Assembly (NCBI RefSeq): GCF_000184345.1 | Contig: NC_017583.1 | Span: 682,001 to 746,000, forward strand | Origin: Spirochaeta thermophila DSM 6578 | Lineage (GTDB): Bacteria > Spirochaetota > Spirochaetia > Winmispirales > Winmispiraceae | Direction: 5' to 3' | DNA length: 64,000 nt | Shown: positions 1-7,894 of the stretch, piece after piece | Numbering within the stretch: position 1 is the first letter of the stretch | Layout: each line of letters starts with the position of its first letter | Made by a program: the position numbers and the translations under genes | Notes under the pieces: generated by a model | Told to the model about the DNA's origin: nothing | Databases searched by the model: none | Seen by the model: the letters and a program-made list of their open reading frames with translations, nothing else

Positions 1-587
1 CCCAGCGCGCGGGAGCGCTCGATGATCGTCCGGATCTCGGAGAGGCGCTCGATCACCAGCACCACCTTGTGGCCGAGCTTGGTGCCGTAGAGGGCAAGGT
101 CGATGAACTCCCTGTCCTTGTAGCCGTTGCACACGAGCAGACTTTCCTTGTCGCGGAGGTGGGAGAGGGCGATGAAGAGTTCCGCCTTGCTGCCGGCTTC
201 GAGTCCGTAGTGAAAGGGACGACCTATCTCCACTATGTCCTCTATGACCTGCTGCTGCTGGTTCACCTTTATGGGGAAGACGCCCCGATAGGTTCCCCGA
301 TAGCCGCTCTCCTTGATGGCGGAGAGGAAGGCGTTGTTGAGTTCGTGGATCTTCGCCCTGAGGATGTCCCTGAATCTGAGGAGGACCGGGAACGAGAGCC
401 CGCCCTGTACCACCTTCTGGGCGATCTCGTAGAGGCTCACCTCCTCTGTCTTCCGCTCGGGGGTGGAGAGCTTCACCGTCACCTCGCCGGATTCGGAGAT
501 ACCAAAGAAGTCGCCTCCCCATCTGCTTATCCCGTAGTATTCGTCGGAGTCCTTTATGGTCCAGGCCTTTATCTCCTTGCGTGCCAT
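1..587 (-). CDS. speA: biosynthetic arginine decarboxylase, N-terminal part (runs off window)
   Basis: Arginine decarboxylase makes agmatine from arginine, the first step of polyamine synthesis; it is a PLP enzyme of the fold III group. Reading the minus strand from an ATG at 587 gives about 195 residues without a stop before the window edge. The N-terminus has the SpeA signature pattern W-I-x-DS-x-x-YY-I-x-x-WGG-x-FF-I, followed near residue 100 by YRGVFPIKVNQQ, where the PLP lysine of the family lies. A weak purine-rich ribosome site (GAGAAAGGG) abuts the start. The gene is divergent from the chromate-type transporter pair. The C-terminal two thirds, including the rest of the active site, lie outside the window, so integrity cannot be judged. 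The family call is confident because both the N-terminal motif and the lysine loop match. Confidence 0.9.
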   Translation of the reverse strand, partial: MARKEIKAWTIKDSDEYYGISRWGGDFFGISESGEVTVKLSTPERKTEEVSLYEIAQKVVQGGLSFPVLLRFRDILRAKIHELNNAFLSAIKESGYRGTYRGVFPIKVNQQQQVIEDIVEIGRPFHYGLEAGSKAELFIALSHLRDKESLLVCNGYKDREFIDLALYGTKLGHKVVLVIERLSEIRTIIERSRAL

Positions 588-606
588 CCCTTTCTCTTTA
601 CCTCTC

Positions 607-634
607 TTGTGGATTCGTAGTCTTTCACTATACT
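607..634 (+). promoter_or_regulatory. candidate promoter for the chrA pair
   Basis: TTGTGG (607-612) and TATACT (629-634) are 16 bp apart, 38 bp before the chosen GTG start at 673. The same stretch read on the minus strand gives TATAGT (rc of 627-632), so the divergent speA promoter may share this region. Sequence match only. Confidence 0.45.
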
Positions 635-672
635 ATGATTCCGACCACATGTGGAAGAGAGGAGGGCTCAGC

Positions 673-1236
673 GTGAATGGTGCCGTGACGGGAAAGGCCC
701 GGCTTTTCCTCACCTTCTTCTCCATAGGGGCGGTCACGTTCGGGGGAGGGTACGCGATGATTCCCCTCATCCAGCGGGACCTGTGTGAGCGTAAGGGGTG
801 GCTCGAGGAGAAGGAAATGCTCGATATCCTTGCCGCGGCCCAGTCGGTCCCGGGGGCGGTGGCGATCAATACCGCCTCGTTGGTGGGGATGCGCCTGGCC
901 GGGGTCGGGGGTGCGCTCGCCGCGATGCTCGGTATGGTGCTCCCCTCGTTCCTCGTGATCCTGCTGGTGGCGGGCGTGCTCTATCGGTTCGTACATGTGG
1001 AGCTGGTGGGGCATGCGTTCGCCGGGATGCGTGCGGTGGTGCTCGGGCTCCTCGCATCCGTGGTGCTCTCGGTGGGAAGGAGCACGGTGAAGGATGCGTG
1101 GAGCGGGCTGATCGCGGTGGGGGCGGTGGTGTGTGTGGTGGTGCTGGGGGTGCACCCGGTACTCGTGCTCCTGGGCGCAGGCGTCCTGGGGCTTCTCGCT
1201 TCGTTGTGGCGGACGGGGAGGCGCTCGGATGGGTGA
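673..1236 (+). CDS. chrA: chromate transporter family protein, first half-size subunit
   Basis: Half-size member of the CHR (chromate ion transporter) family, an inner membrane protein of 187 residues, the usual length for the short-chain members that work as two-gene pairs. The family signature FFSIGAVTFGGGYAMIPLI lies near the N-terminus, followed by a loop with the conserved PGAVAIN segment and several hydrophobic helices rich in Val, Leu and Gly. The GTG start at 673 is chosen because GAGGAGGG lies 6-7 bases upstream; an in-frame ATG at 649 lacks a ribosome site. The stop overlaps the start of the second subunit by 8 bases, pointing to coupled translation. Substrate is unproven: chromate is the family name, and sulfate or other oxyanions are possible. 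Confidence 0.85.
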   Translation: MNGAVTGKARLFLTFFSIGAVTFGGGYAMIPLIQRDLCERKGWLEEKEMLDILAAAQSVPGAVAINTASLVGMRLAGVGGALAAMLGMVLPSFLVILLVAGVLYRFVHVELVGHAFAGMRAVVLGLLASVVLSVGRSTVKDAWSGLIAVGAVVCVVVLGVHPVLVLLGAGVLGLLASLWRTGRRSDG

Positions 1237-1816
1237 GGTGTGGGGGCTTTTCGTCTCGTTTTTCAAGATAGGGGCGTTCGCCTTCGGGGGGGGATACGCC
1301 ATGATCCCCCTTATCGCTTCCGAGGTGGAGGGGCACGGGTGGCTTTCCGCGCGTGTCTTCGCCGACGTGGTGGCGATCGCGGAGATGACGCCGGGGCCGG
1401 TGGCGATCAACATGGCGACGTTCGTGGGGTTCAGGGTGGCGGGGGTGCCGGGTGCCCTGGTGGCCACCACGGGGGTGGTGCTGCCCTCGTTCCTCCTCGT
1501 GCTGGTGGTGGGAAGGTGGCTCGCGCGATGGGAGAAGGCCCCGCTCAAGGAGGCGGTCTTCTCGGGTCTCAGACCCGCGGTGGTGGGGCTCATCGGTTCG
1601 GCTGTGTGGGTGGTAGGCAGGGGGGCTCTCCTCGACCACCCGCCCGAGGCACTGCAGATTCCCCTCGGTTCGGGTGTCGACGGGATCTCGCTGCTCATCG
1701 CGGTGGCGGCGTTCCTGGTCTTCAGGACCCTGCGCCTCCACCCCGTCTGGGTGATCCTCGGGGGAGCGGCGGCGGGTATGCTCGCGGGTATGGTGGCGCC
1801 GGGGTGGGGCGGGTGA
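1229..1816 (+). CDS. chrA: chromate transporter family protein, second half-size subunit
   Basis: Second half-size CHR-family protein, 195 residues. It repeats the signature FFKIGAFAFGGGYAMIPLI and the EMTPGPVAIN loop of the first subunit, then has hydrophobic helices. The two proteins are clearly paralogous and are probably inserted with opposite topology to form a heterodimer, as known for paired short CHR proteins. The ATG at 1229 lies inside the end of the upstream gene (8-base overlap), so the pair is one operon. No regulator of the usual ChrB type is adjacent; the next gene is the SUF regulator, which has its own promoter. Confidence 0.85.
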   Translation: MGEVWGLFVSFFKIGAFAFGGGYAMIPLIASEVEGHGWLSARVFADVVAIAEMTPGPVAINMATFVGFRVAGVPGALVATTGVVLPSFLLVLVVGRWLARWEKAPLKEAVFSGLRPAVVGLIGSAVWVVGRGALLDHPPEALQIPLGSGVDGISLLIAVAAFLVFRTLRLHPVWVILGGAAAGMLAGMVAPGWGG

Positions 1817-1865
1817 GGGAAGCCGCCTGCGGTGTACGACATCGTGCCGGCGTCCGTGGACAATC

Positions 1866-1894
1866 TTGACGGAAACAGTAAAAAAAAGTATGTT
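1866..1894 (+). promoter_or_regulatory. SUF operon promoter
   Basis: TTGACG (1866-1871) and TATGTT (1889-1894) are separated by exactly 17 bp. Predicted transcription start is near 1901, inside the inverted repeat at 1896-1932. It lies 45 bp before the regulator start. Confidence 0.65.
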
Positions 1895-1895
1895 A

Positions 1896-1932
1896 TCCTT
1901 CAAATAGGATGGAAAATGTCCTATTTGAAGGA
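1896..1932 (+). promoter_or_regulatory. perfect inverted repeat, likely Rrf2 operator of the SUF operon
   Basis: TCCTTCAAATAGGA (1896-1909) and its exact reverse complement TCCTATTTGAAGGA (1919-1932) are separated by 9 bases. The left arm starts two bases after the -10 box and the right arm runs into the ribosome site of the regulator gene. It could act as an operator for the adjacent Rrf2 protein, and the transcript could also fold into a 14-bp hairpin that hides the ribosome site. Confidence 0.7.
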
Positions 1933-1938
1933 GAGGCG

Positions 1939-2346
1939 GTGATACGGATTCACAGGGACCTCGAGTATGCGTTGATCGCGCTCGCCCATCTCTCCAGGGT
2001 CAGAGGGCTCGTCTCGTCTCGAGAGCTCGCTTCTTCCACCGGGCTCCCCGAGGCGAGGTTGCGGAAGATCCTGCAGCGTCTCGGGAGGGCGGGGGTCCTC
2101 AGGGCTGTACAGGGGGCGCACGGCGGCTACGTGCTCGAGCGCTCCCTCTCTGAGCTCACCATAGGTGAGGTGGCCCGGGCGCTCGACGAGCGGGTGATCC
2201 TCCCCTGCGGCAGGGACGGGTGTGAGGTGCCCGAGTTCTGCGTGATGAGGCCCGGGGTGATCGACCTGGTGTCCCTCCTCGAGCAGCATGTCTACAGCCT
2301 GCCCCTCTCCCGTTTCATCGGAGGTGCGTATGAGTTCGCACGATGA
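1939..2346 (+). CDS. Rrf2/IscR-type Fe-S-responsive regulator of the SUF operon
   Basis: Rrf2-family winged-helix transcription factor of 135 residues. The N-terminal helix-turn-helix includes the typical DLEYALIALAHLS and the segment GLPEARLRKILQRLGRAGVL followed by the wing (GAHGGYVL). The sensory region has three cysteines in the order C-x4-C-x5-C (PCGRDGCEVPEFC), close to the C-x5-C-x5-C cluster ligands of IscR, so an Fe-S cluster is likely. The GTG at 1939 is preferred because AAGGAGAGG lies just upstream; an in-frame ATG at 1909 sits inside the operator hairpin and has no ribosome site. As first gene of the SUF operon it probably autoregulates the operon through the dyad at 1896-1932. 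Confidence 0.88.
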   Translation: MIRIHRDLEYALIALAHLSRVRGLVSSRELASSTGLPEARLRKILQRLGRAGVLRAVQGAHGGYVLERSLSELTIGEVARALDERVILPCGRDGCEVPEFCVMRPGVIDLVSLLEQHVYSLPLSRFIGGAYEFAR

Positions 2347-2668
2347 CGCTCGGGGGAAGAAGCCTCCGGTCTCCAGGGAGGTGGTCTACGAGGCCCTCAG
2401 CAATGTCTACGATCCTGAGCTGGGGCTCCCCATCACCGACCTGGGGATGGTCTACCGGGTGGACGTCTTCCCCGACAGGATCGAACTGGATTTCACGCTC
2501 ACCTACCCGGGGTGTCCCCTCGGGGAGGTGATAGAGAAGGCGATCCGGGCAGAGGTGGGAAAGGTGGCCCACACCGACAACCTGGTGGTGAGTCTGGTAT
2601 GGGACCCTCCGTGGACGCCCGATTTCATGAGCGAGGCTGCACGATTCAGCCTCGGATATCCCATATAA
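2330..2668 (+). CDS. sufT: DUF59/MIP18 family Fe-S assembly factor
   Basis: Small DUF59 (MIP18-like) protein of 112 residues, a family that helps Fe-S cluster assembly or carriage. The conserved helix and strand pattern V-x-EAL-x-x-VYDPELG-x-PI-x-DLGMVY is near residue 15, and the conserved TYPGCPLGE motif with the single reactive cysteine follows near residue 65. The C-terminus has the W-x-P-PW motif (WDPPWTPD). Start at ATG 2330 with GGAGG five bases upstream, overlapping the end of the regulator by 17 bases. Next gene sufC starts 10 bases downstream. Location in the SUF operon supports the role; the symbol follows common usage for SUF-linked DUF59 proteins. Confidence 0.88.
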   Translation: MSSHDDARGKKPPVSREVVYEALSNVYDPELGLPITDLGMVYRVDVFPDRIELDFTLTYPGCPLGEVIEKAIRAEVGKVAHTDNLVVSLVWDPPWTPDFMSEAARFSLGYPI

Positions 2669-2678
2669 GGAGCAACAC

Positions 2679-3455
2679 ATGGCGGAACTTCGCATAGAGG
2701 GGCTGCGTGCCGAGATCGAAGGAAAGCCCATCCTCCAGGGGGTGGATCTGGTCCTGCGCACCGGTAAGGTGCATGCCCTCATGGGACCCAATGGGTCGGG
2801 TAAGAGTACCCTTGCCCACGTAATCATGGGGCATCCGTCCTACACCGTGACCGGGGGGAGGATCCTCCTGGACGGTGAGGATATCCTGGAACTGCCGCCC
2901 GAGGAGCGGGCGGTGCGGGGGTTGTTCCTCGGTTTCCAGTACCCGGCCGAGGTCTCGGGGCTCACCACGGGCAAGTTCGTGAAGCGGGTGCTCGAGAAGC
3001 ATCCGGCCCGGAACATGCCGGTGACGCAGATGATCAAGGAGCTCAAGGATGCGCTGACGCGGATGGGTCTTTCCCAGGAGTTCATCAACCGGTCCCTCAA
3101 CGAGGGGTTTTCGGGTGGTGAGAAGAAGCGTATGGAGATCGTGCAGATGCTCATGATCCGTCCCCGGTTCGCGGTCCTCGACGAGATCGACTCGGGGCTC
3201 GACATCGATGCATTGAAGGACGTGGCCGAGGGGATCAACTCCCTCAGGGGACCCGAGTTCTGCGCCTTCGTGATCACACACTACCAGCGGATACTGGAAC
3301 ACGTGCATCCCGATTTCGTGCACATCATGTATCGCGGCAGGATCCTCACCTCCGGAGGGAGGGATCTGGTCGAGACGCTCGAGGCGAAGGGGTACGAGTG
3401 GTTGCGGAAGGAGTTCGGCATAGAGGAGGACGAACATGAGTACGTCCACAATTGA
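2679..3455 (+). CDS. sufC: Fe-S cluster assembly ATPase SufC
   Basis: ABC-type ATPase of the cytosolic SufBCD scaffold, 258 residues as expected. Walker A is GPNGSGKST near residue 35, the Q-loop lies in GFQYPAE, the signature reads [11 protein letters not shown], and Walker B is [17 protein letters not shown]. The ITHYQRIL segment holds the switch histidine. SufC provides the ATP-driven rearrangement of SufB and SufD during cluster formation. The ATG at 2679 follows an AAGGAG ribosome site. The 3' end overlaps sufB by 20 bases. No membrane segment is present, as usual for SufC in contrast to transporter ATPases. Confidence 0.97.
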   Translation: MAELRIEGLRAEIEGKPILQGVDLVLRTGKVHALMGPNGSGKSTLAHVIMGHPSYTVTGGRILLDGEDILELPPEERAVRGLFLGFQYPAEVSGLTTGKFVKRVLEKHPARNMPVTQMIKELKDALTRMGLSQEFINRSLNEGFSGGEKKRMEIVQMLMIRPRFAVLDEIDSGLDIDALKDVAEGINSLRGPEFCAFVITHYQRILEHVHPDFVHIMYRGRILTSGGRDLVETLEAKGYEWLRKEFGIEEDEHEYVHN

Positions 3456-4833
3456 TTTCGGTGAGTACAAGTACGGCTTCTCCGACGCGGTGAAGCCGGT
3501 GGTCCAGGAGGAGAAGGGGCTCTCCGAGGAGGTGGTGAAGAGGATCTCCTACTACAAGGAGGAGCCCGACTGGATGCGGGAGTTCAGGCTCAGGGCCTAC
3601 CGGATATTCAAGTCGAAGCCCATGCCGACGTGGGGCGTGGATCTCTCGGCCCTCGACTTCGACGAGATCTACTACTATGTCCGTCCCACCGATGGAGCGG
3701 GGAGGTCGTGGGATGAGGTGCCCGAGACCATCAAGCGAACGTTCGAGCGCCTGGGGATCCCCGAGGCGGAGCGGAAGTACCTGGCCGGTGTAGGGGCGCA
3801 GTACGATTCCGAGATGGTGTATCACAGTATCAAGGAGGAGCTCGCCTCCAAGGGGGTGATCTTCTGTGATCCCGAGACGGCGGTGAGGGAGTATCCGGAT
3901 CTGGTGCGGAAGTACTTCGGGACCGTGGTCCCGCCGGGCGACAATACGTTCGCGGCCCTCAATTCGGCGGTATGGTCGGGCGGGAGCTTCGTCTACGTGC
4001 CGAAGGGGGTGCATGTGGATATCCCGCTCCAGGCGTACTTCAGGATCAACACCCAGAACATGGGGCAGTTCGAGCGTACGCTCATCATCGCCGACGAGGG
4101 GAGTTTCGTGCACTACATAGAGGGGTGTACGGCCCCGGTCTACACCACGGCCTCGCTCCACGCCGCGGTGGTGGAGATCATCGCGCTTCCGGGTGCACGG
4201 GTGCGCTACTCCACGATCCAGAACTGGTCGGGGGATGTGTACAACCTGGTGACCAAGCGGGCGGTTGCCTACGAGCACGCCACGGTGGAGTGGGTCGACG
4301 GGAATATCGGGAGTCGGAAGACCATGAAGTATCCCTCGGTGTACCTCATGGGGCCGTACGCACACGGCGAGGTGCTCTCGATCGCGTTCGCCGGCAAGGG
4401 GCAGGAGCAGGACACGGGGGCGAAGATGATCCACGCGGCCTCGCACACCTCTTCGGTGATCACTTCCAAGTCCATAAGCAAGGACGGCGGGATCGCTACG
4501 TACCGCGGTCTGGTGAAGGTGGAGGAGGGGGTGAGGGGTGCGCGCTCACACGTGGTGTGCGATGCCCTCATCATGGACCCGCAGTCGGTGTCCCGGACGT
4601 TCCCGTACATGGAGATCAAGTCGCCCCATGTGCACATGGAACACGAGGCGAAGGTGAGCAGGGTGAGTGAGCAGCAGCTCTTCTACCTCATGTCGCGGGG
4701 GTTCTCGGAGGATGAGGCTGCGGCGATGATCGTGAACGGGTTCATCGATCCGCTCGTGAAGCAGCTCCCCATGGAGTACGCGGTGGAGCTGAACAGGCTC
4801 ATCGAGCTCGAAATGGAGGGTTCCGTTGGTTAA
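3436..4833 (+). CDS. sufB: Fe-S cluster assembly scaffold SufB
   Basis: SufB, 465 residues, the cluster-building subunit of SufBC2D. It has the family N-terminal region ending in YYV-x-P, the right-handed beta-helix core, and a C-terminal helical domain with [17 protein letters not shown]. The core carries the typical YIEGCTAP with a cysteine, and near the end of the helix the NCSDSRH-like surface is replaced by family-typical [20 protein letters not shown]. The ATG at 3436 lies within sufC, giving tight translational coupling. sufD starts 8 bases before the sufB stop. Sequence length and order (C-B-D-S-U) match SUF operons of Gram-positive type and of Thermotogae and spirochaetes. Confidence 0.97.
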   Translation: MSTSTIDFGEYKYGFSDAVKPVVQEEKGLSEEVVKRISYYKEEPDWMREFRLRAYRIFKSKPMPTWGVDLSALDFDEIYYYVRPTDGAGRSWDEVPETIKRTFERLGIPEAERKYLAGVGAQYDSEMVYHSIKEELASKGVIFCDPETAVREYPDLVRKYFGTVVPPGDNTFAALNSAVWSGGSFVYVPKGVHVDIPLQAYFRINTQNMGQFERTLIIADEGSFVHYIEGCTAPVYTTASLHAAVVEIIALPGARVRYSTIQNWSGDVYNLVTKRAVAYEHATVEWVDGNIGSRKTMKYPSVYLMGPYAHGEVLSIAFAGKGQEQDTGAKMIHAASHTSSVITSKSISKDGGIATYRGLVKVEEGVRGARSHVVCDALIMDPQSVSRTFPYMEIKSPHVHMEHEAKVSRVSEQQLFYLMSRGFSEDEAAAMIVNGFIDPLVKQLPMEYAVELNRLIELEMEGSVG

Positions 4834-5947
4834 GGAGTATACGTCGTTGCAGGATATCGCCCGAGTGGCGAGGGAAAAGGCTTCGGGGATGGGGCTTCCG
4901 GCCCGGAGCGAGGAGGAGTGGCGGAGAACCGATGTGACGGTGCTCGACTGGGAGCGCAGGGCCGATGCCGGGGTGAGGGTGCTGGTGGAAGGCGACGGGC
5001 CCGGTGCGGGAGAGTCCCCGGCGGTGCTCGCGATGCTGGAGCGGCTTTCCGGGAGGCTGGACAACGTGTTCCTCGCACGGGCGCTCGGGAGTGAGGAGGT
5101 GGTGTGGGTGAGGACGGGTGGGGGGGAGCGGGTGGTGCGGATACGGCAGGGGGAGCGTGTGCGATCGGATGTGCACGTGGTGGTGGAGGCGCGGCCGGGT
5201 GAACAGGGGGTGGTCCGGCTGGTCCACGAGGGGGGGCGTGGAAGTGTGCTGAACGTGCTGGTGAGTGTGTGGGTGGGTGAGGGGGCGAGGGTGGTGCTGG
5301 TGGACGAGGGGGCGCGGCGCGCGGATGCGGCGCGCGTGGTGCATGTGTGGGGTGAGGTGGAGCGGGGCGCCGTGCTGGAACACGCGAGCCTGGTGACGGG
5401 GTCGTGGTTCACCAAGCAGCGGGTCCACGTGCGACTCGCGGGGGAGGGGGCGGAGGCCTTCCTGCGGGGGGTGATGGTGGCCGGAAGGGGCGACCACTAC
5501 GATGCACGCACGGTCCAGGAGCACGTGGGTCCGCAGACGAGGAGCCTCGCCCAGTACCACGCGGTGGCGGGGGAGGACGGCCGCACGGTGTACCAGGGCC
5601 TCATCGAGGTGGCAGGCTCGGCCCGCGGCACCGATGCCTATCTCTCGAACAAGAACCTCCTCCTCTCCGAGGAGGCCGCCTCCTACTCCATCCCCACGCT
5701 GAGTATCGGGACCGATGATGTGCGGTGCAGTCACGGCTCCACCACGGGCCATGTGAGGGAGGAAGAGCTCTTCTACCTGAGGTCGCGGGGAATCCCCGAG
5801 GAGGAGGCGGTGGGCCTCCTGGCTGCGGCTCACATCAGGGCGGTGACCGATCATCTCCCCTCCTCCCTCGCCGAGAGAGTGGCACGTCGTGCCGAACGGA
5901 AGGTGAAGCGGATGAAAGGGGTTGCGCTCCGTGGCGAAGTGGCATAG
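4826..5947 (+). CDS. sufD: Fe-S cluster assembly protein SufD
   Basis: SufD, 373 residues, paralogue of SufB and partner in the SufBC2D scaffold. The C-terminal SufBD core is recognisable: [10 protein letters not shown]-like segment, [17 protein letters not shown], and then [27 protein letters not shown] with the conserved cysteine-histidine pair, and the helical end [20 protein letters not shown]. The N-terminal 200 residues are less conserved and very rich in Val, Gly, Arg and Glu, reflecting a strongly G-rich coding strand. A TTG start at 4826 is supported by GGAGGG five bases upstream and overlaps sufB by 8 bases. The start could not be placed elsewhere without losing the ribosome site. 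Confidence 0.92.
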   Translation: MVKEYTSLQDIARVAREKASGMGLPARSEEEWRRTDVTVLDWERRADAGVRVLVEGDGPGAGESPAVLAMLERLSGRLDNVFLARALGSEEVVWVRTGGGERVVRIRQGERVRSDVHVVVEARPGEQGVVRLVHEGGRGSVLNVLVSVWVGEGARVVLVDEGARRADAARVVHVWGEVERGAVLEHASLVTGSWFTKQRVHVRLAGEGAEAFLRGVMVAGRGDHYDARTVQEHVGPQTRSLAQYHAVAGEDGRTVYQGLIEVAGSARGTDAYLSNKNLLLSEEAASYSIPTLSIGTDDVRCSHGSTTGHVREEELFYLRSRGIPEEEAVGLLAAAHIRAVTDHLPSSLAERVARRAERKVKRMKGVALRGEVA

Positions 5948-6233
5948 GACCGTACCCGTGGACTCGTTCCAGCGCGCTGCGAGCGTCCAGTGCGGGAAGA
6001 GGCGGATCGCCCTCTTCAAACTGGAGGACGGTGTCTACGCCATAGACGATGTGTGTTCCCACGAGTTCAGCCTCCTCTCCGAGGGGGAGGTGTGGGAGGG
6101 TGAGGTCTACTGTGTCAAACACGGCTCGCGGTTCGATATCAGGACAGGGAAGGTGCTGAGCCTCCCCGCGACCAAGGATGTACGTACCTACGAAGTGAAG
6201 GTGGAGGATGGATACGTCTATGTCCGTTGCTAG
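5931..6233 (+). CDS. Rieske-type [2Fe-2S] ferredoxin within the SUF operon
   Basis: About 100-residue soluble Rieske protein. The cluster ligands are visible as CSH near residue 41 and CVKH about 18 residues later (C-x-H ... C-x-x-H), with a GSRFD segment after the second pair as in dioxygenase-type Rieske ferredoxins. There is no signal peptide or membrane anchor. GTG at 5931 is chosen, with AAAGGGG about 9 bases upstream; a TTG at 5922 is in frame but touches the ribosome site. The gene overlaps sufD by 17 bases and sufS by 14, so it is an integral operon member. Its job in SUF is not established: electron delivery during cluster assembly is a reasonable guess. Confidence 0.9.
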   Translation: MAKWHRTVPVDSFQRAASVQCGKRRIALFKLEDGVYAIDDVCSHEFSLLSEGEVWEGEVYCVKHGSRFDIRTGKVLSLPATKDVRTYEVKVEDGYVYVRC

Positions 6234-7461
6234 AGGGTACCACGTGGAAGCGCTCAGGGCCGAGTTTCCCATACTCTCCCGGCGGATGGGGGGGCGGCCC
6301 CTCGTGTATCTGGACAACGCCGCCACCACGCAGCGACCTTCCAGGGTGATCGAGGCGATGCGCTCCTATGCCAGGGAGCACCACGCGAACGTACATCGGG
6401 GGCTCCACACCCTCTCGGTGGAGGCTACGTCGCTCTATGAAGAGGCGCGCCGGGAGGTGGCCCGGTTCATCGGAGCGGGGAGCGAACGGGAAATCGTCTT
6501 CACCCGGAACGCCACCGAGGCCGTCAACCTGGTGGCCCACACGTGGGCCGAGGCCTTTCTCGAGCCGGGGGACGTGGTAGTGCTTTCCGAGATGGAGCAC
6601 CACAGCAACCTCATCCCCTGGCAGCTCCTCGCCCGCCGGAAGGGGGTACGGCTCGCCTTCCTTCCCTTCGACGAGAACGGCATGCTCGACCTCGCCTCCC
6701 TCGACGAACTCTGGACCGAACGGGTGAAACTCGTCTCGCTCGTGCATGTCTCCAACGTCTTCGGCACCGTGAACCCGGTGGAAGAGATCGTCGAGTACGC
6801 CCATCGACGGGGTGCCCTGGTCCTCCTCGACGGGGCCCAGGCCGTCCCCCATCTTCCGATCTCCGTGGAAGCCCTCGGCTGCGACTTCTTCGCCTTCTCC
6901 GGGCACAAGATGTACGGCCCCATGGGGATAGGGGTGCTCTATGCGCGAGAGGAACTCCTCGAAGCGATGCCCCCCTTCCTCGGGGGGGGTGAGATGATAC
7001 GCTCGGTCACCCTGGAGACAGCCACATGGAACGAGGTGCCTCACAAGTTCGAGGCAGGTACGCCCAACGTGGAAGGGGCCGTGGGCCTCGCTGAGGCGGT
7101 GCGATTCCTCCGGGAGGTGGGGATGGAGGCGGTGGCGGCGCACGAGCAGGAGCTCACCGCCTATGCCCTGGAGGCCATGAAGTGGGTGCCTGACATCACC
7201 CTCTACGGCCCTGGGGTCCCCCACCAGGCCGGGATCGTCTCGTTCACGCTCAAAGAGGTGCACCCGCACGACATCGCACAGCTCCTCGACAGGGAAGGGG
7301 TGGCGGTCCGGGCGGGACACCACTGCGCCCAGCCCGCGATGCGCAAGCTCGGCGTACCGGCCACCGCGAGGGCGAGTTTCGGCCTCTACACCACGAGGGA
7401 GGAGATCGATATACTGGTCTCGTCCCTCATCAAGGTGCAGGAGTTCTTTCGCCATGCATGA
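6220..7461 (+). CDS. sufS: cysteine desulfurase SufS
   Basis: Group II cysteine desulfurase, 413 residues, PLP-dependent, which takes sulfur from cysteine and passes it to SufU. Features in order: YLDNAATTQ near residue 25, NVHRG (residues 49-53), the ATEAVNLVA helix, the EMEHHSN motif with the histidine that stacks on PLP, the DGAQAVPH motif, the PLP lysine in SGHKMYGPMGIGVLY, and the active-site cysteine in VAVRAGHHCAQPAM near residue 366. ATG 6220 has GGAGG 12 bases upstream; an ATG at 6208 is in frame but sits directly on that site. It overlaps the Rieske gene and, at its end, sufU by 8 bases. Confidence 0.96.
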   Translation: MSVARGYHVEALRAEFPILSRRMGGRPLVYLDNAATTQRPSRVIEAMRSYAREHHANVHRGLHTLSVEATSLYEEARREVARFIGAGSEREIVFTRNATEAVNLVAHTWAEAFLEPGDVVVLSEMEHHSNLIPWQLLARRKGVRLAFLPFDENGMLDLASLDELWTERVKLVSLVHVSNVFGTVNPVEEIVEYAHRRGALVLLDGAQAVPHLPISVEALGCDFFAFSGHKMYGPMGIGVLYAREELLEAMPPFLGGGEMIRSVTLETATWNEVPHKFEAGTPNVEGAVGLAEAVRFLREVGMEAVAAHEQELTAYALEAMKWVPDITLYGPGVPHQAGIVSFTLKEVHPHDIAQLLDREGVAVRAGHHCAQPAMRKLGVPATARASFGLYTTREEIDILVSSLIKVQEFFRHA

Positions 7462-7894
7462 TGACCTCTACCAGGAGATCCTGCTCGACCACTACCGGCA
7501 TCCCCGGAACAAGAGGCCGCTTCCTCACATACCGGAGTCCCGCGCCCACGAGAATCCCACGTGCGGGGATTCGGTGAAGCTGGAGGTGAAGCTCCATGAC
7601 GGAGTGATCGAAGAGGTGGCCTTCGACGGGAAGGGATGCGCCATCGACACGGCATCGGCTTCCATCATGACCGAGCTGTTGAAGGGAAAGACTGTGGAGG
7701 AGGCCCTCGCCCTGGCGGAGAAGGTGATCCGCATGATCAGGGGGGAGGATCCCACCCCCTTCGAGGAGTTCGGTGACCTGGTGGTATTCTCGGGGCTTTC
7801 CGCCTATCCCGTGAGAGTCAAGTGCGCCACACTCCCCTGGCACGCCCTCCTCGACGAAATCTCGAAACTCCGGAGCGATATCCCCTCCCGCTGA
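7454..7894 (+). CDS. sufU: SufU sulfur acceptor protein
   Basis: SufU, 146 residues, the zinc-bound sulfur acceptor that works with SufS. It opens with the typical LYQEILLDHYRHPRNK, then has the metal ligands in order: Cys and Asp in PTCGDS, Cys in GKGCAI, and the last Cys in VRVKCATLPWHAL. The short insertion between the second and third Cys (the region with a GEDPT-like turn) separates SufU from IscU. It is the last gene of the operon. Its 3' end overlaps by 91 bases the 3' end of the convergent gene on the minus strand. Confidence 0.95.
   Translation: MHDDLYQEILLDHYRHPRNKRPLPHIPESRAHENPTCGDSVKLEVKLHDGVIEEVAFDGKGCAIDTASASIMTELLKGKTVEEALALAEKVIRMIRGEDPTPFEEFGDLVVFSGLSAYPVRVKCATLPWHALLDEISKLRSDIPSR

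Noticed and set aside
628-1863. Long minus-strand open frame opposite the chromate transporter pair
   Set aside because: Low-complexity Pro/His/Arg-rich product with no family features; it is the complement of two clear CHR-family genes with good ribosome sites.
1909-1939. ATG at 1909 as start of the Rrf2 regulator
   Set aside because: It lies at the end of the left arm of the operator hairpin, has no ribosome site, and is within ten bases of the predicted transcription start; the GTG at 1939 has AAGGAGAGG.
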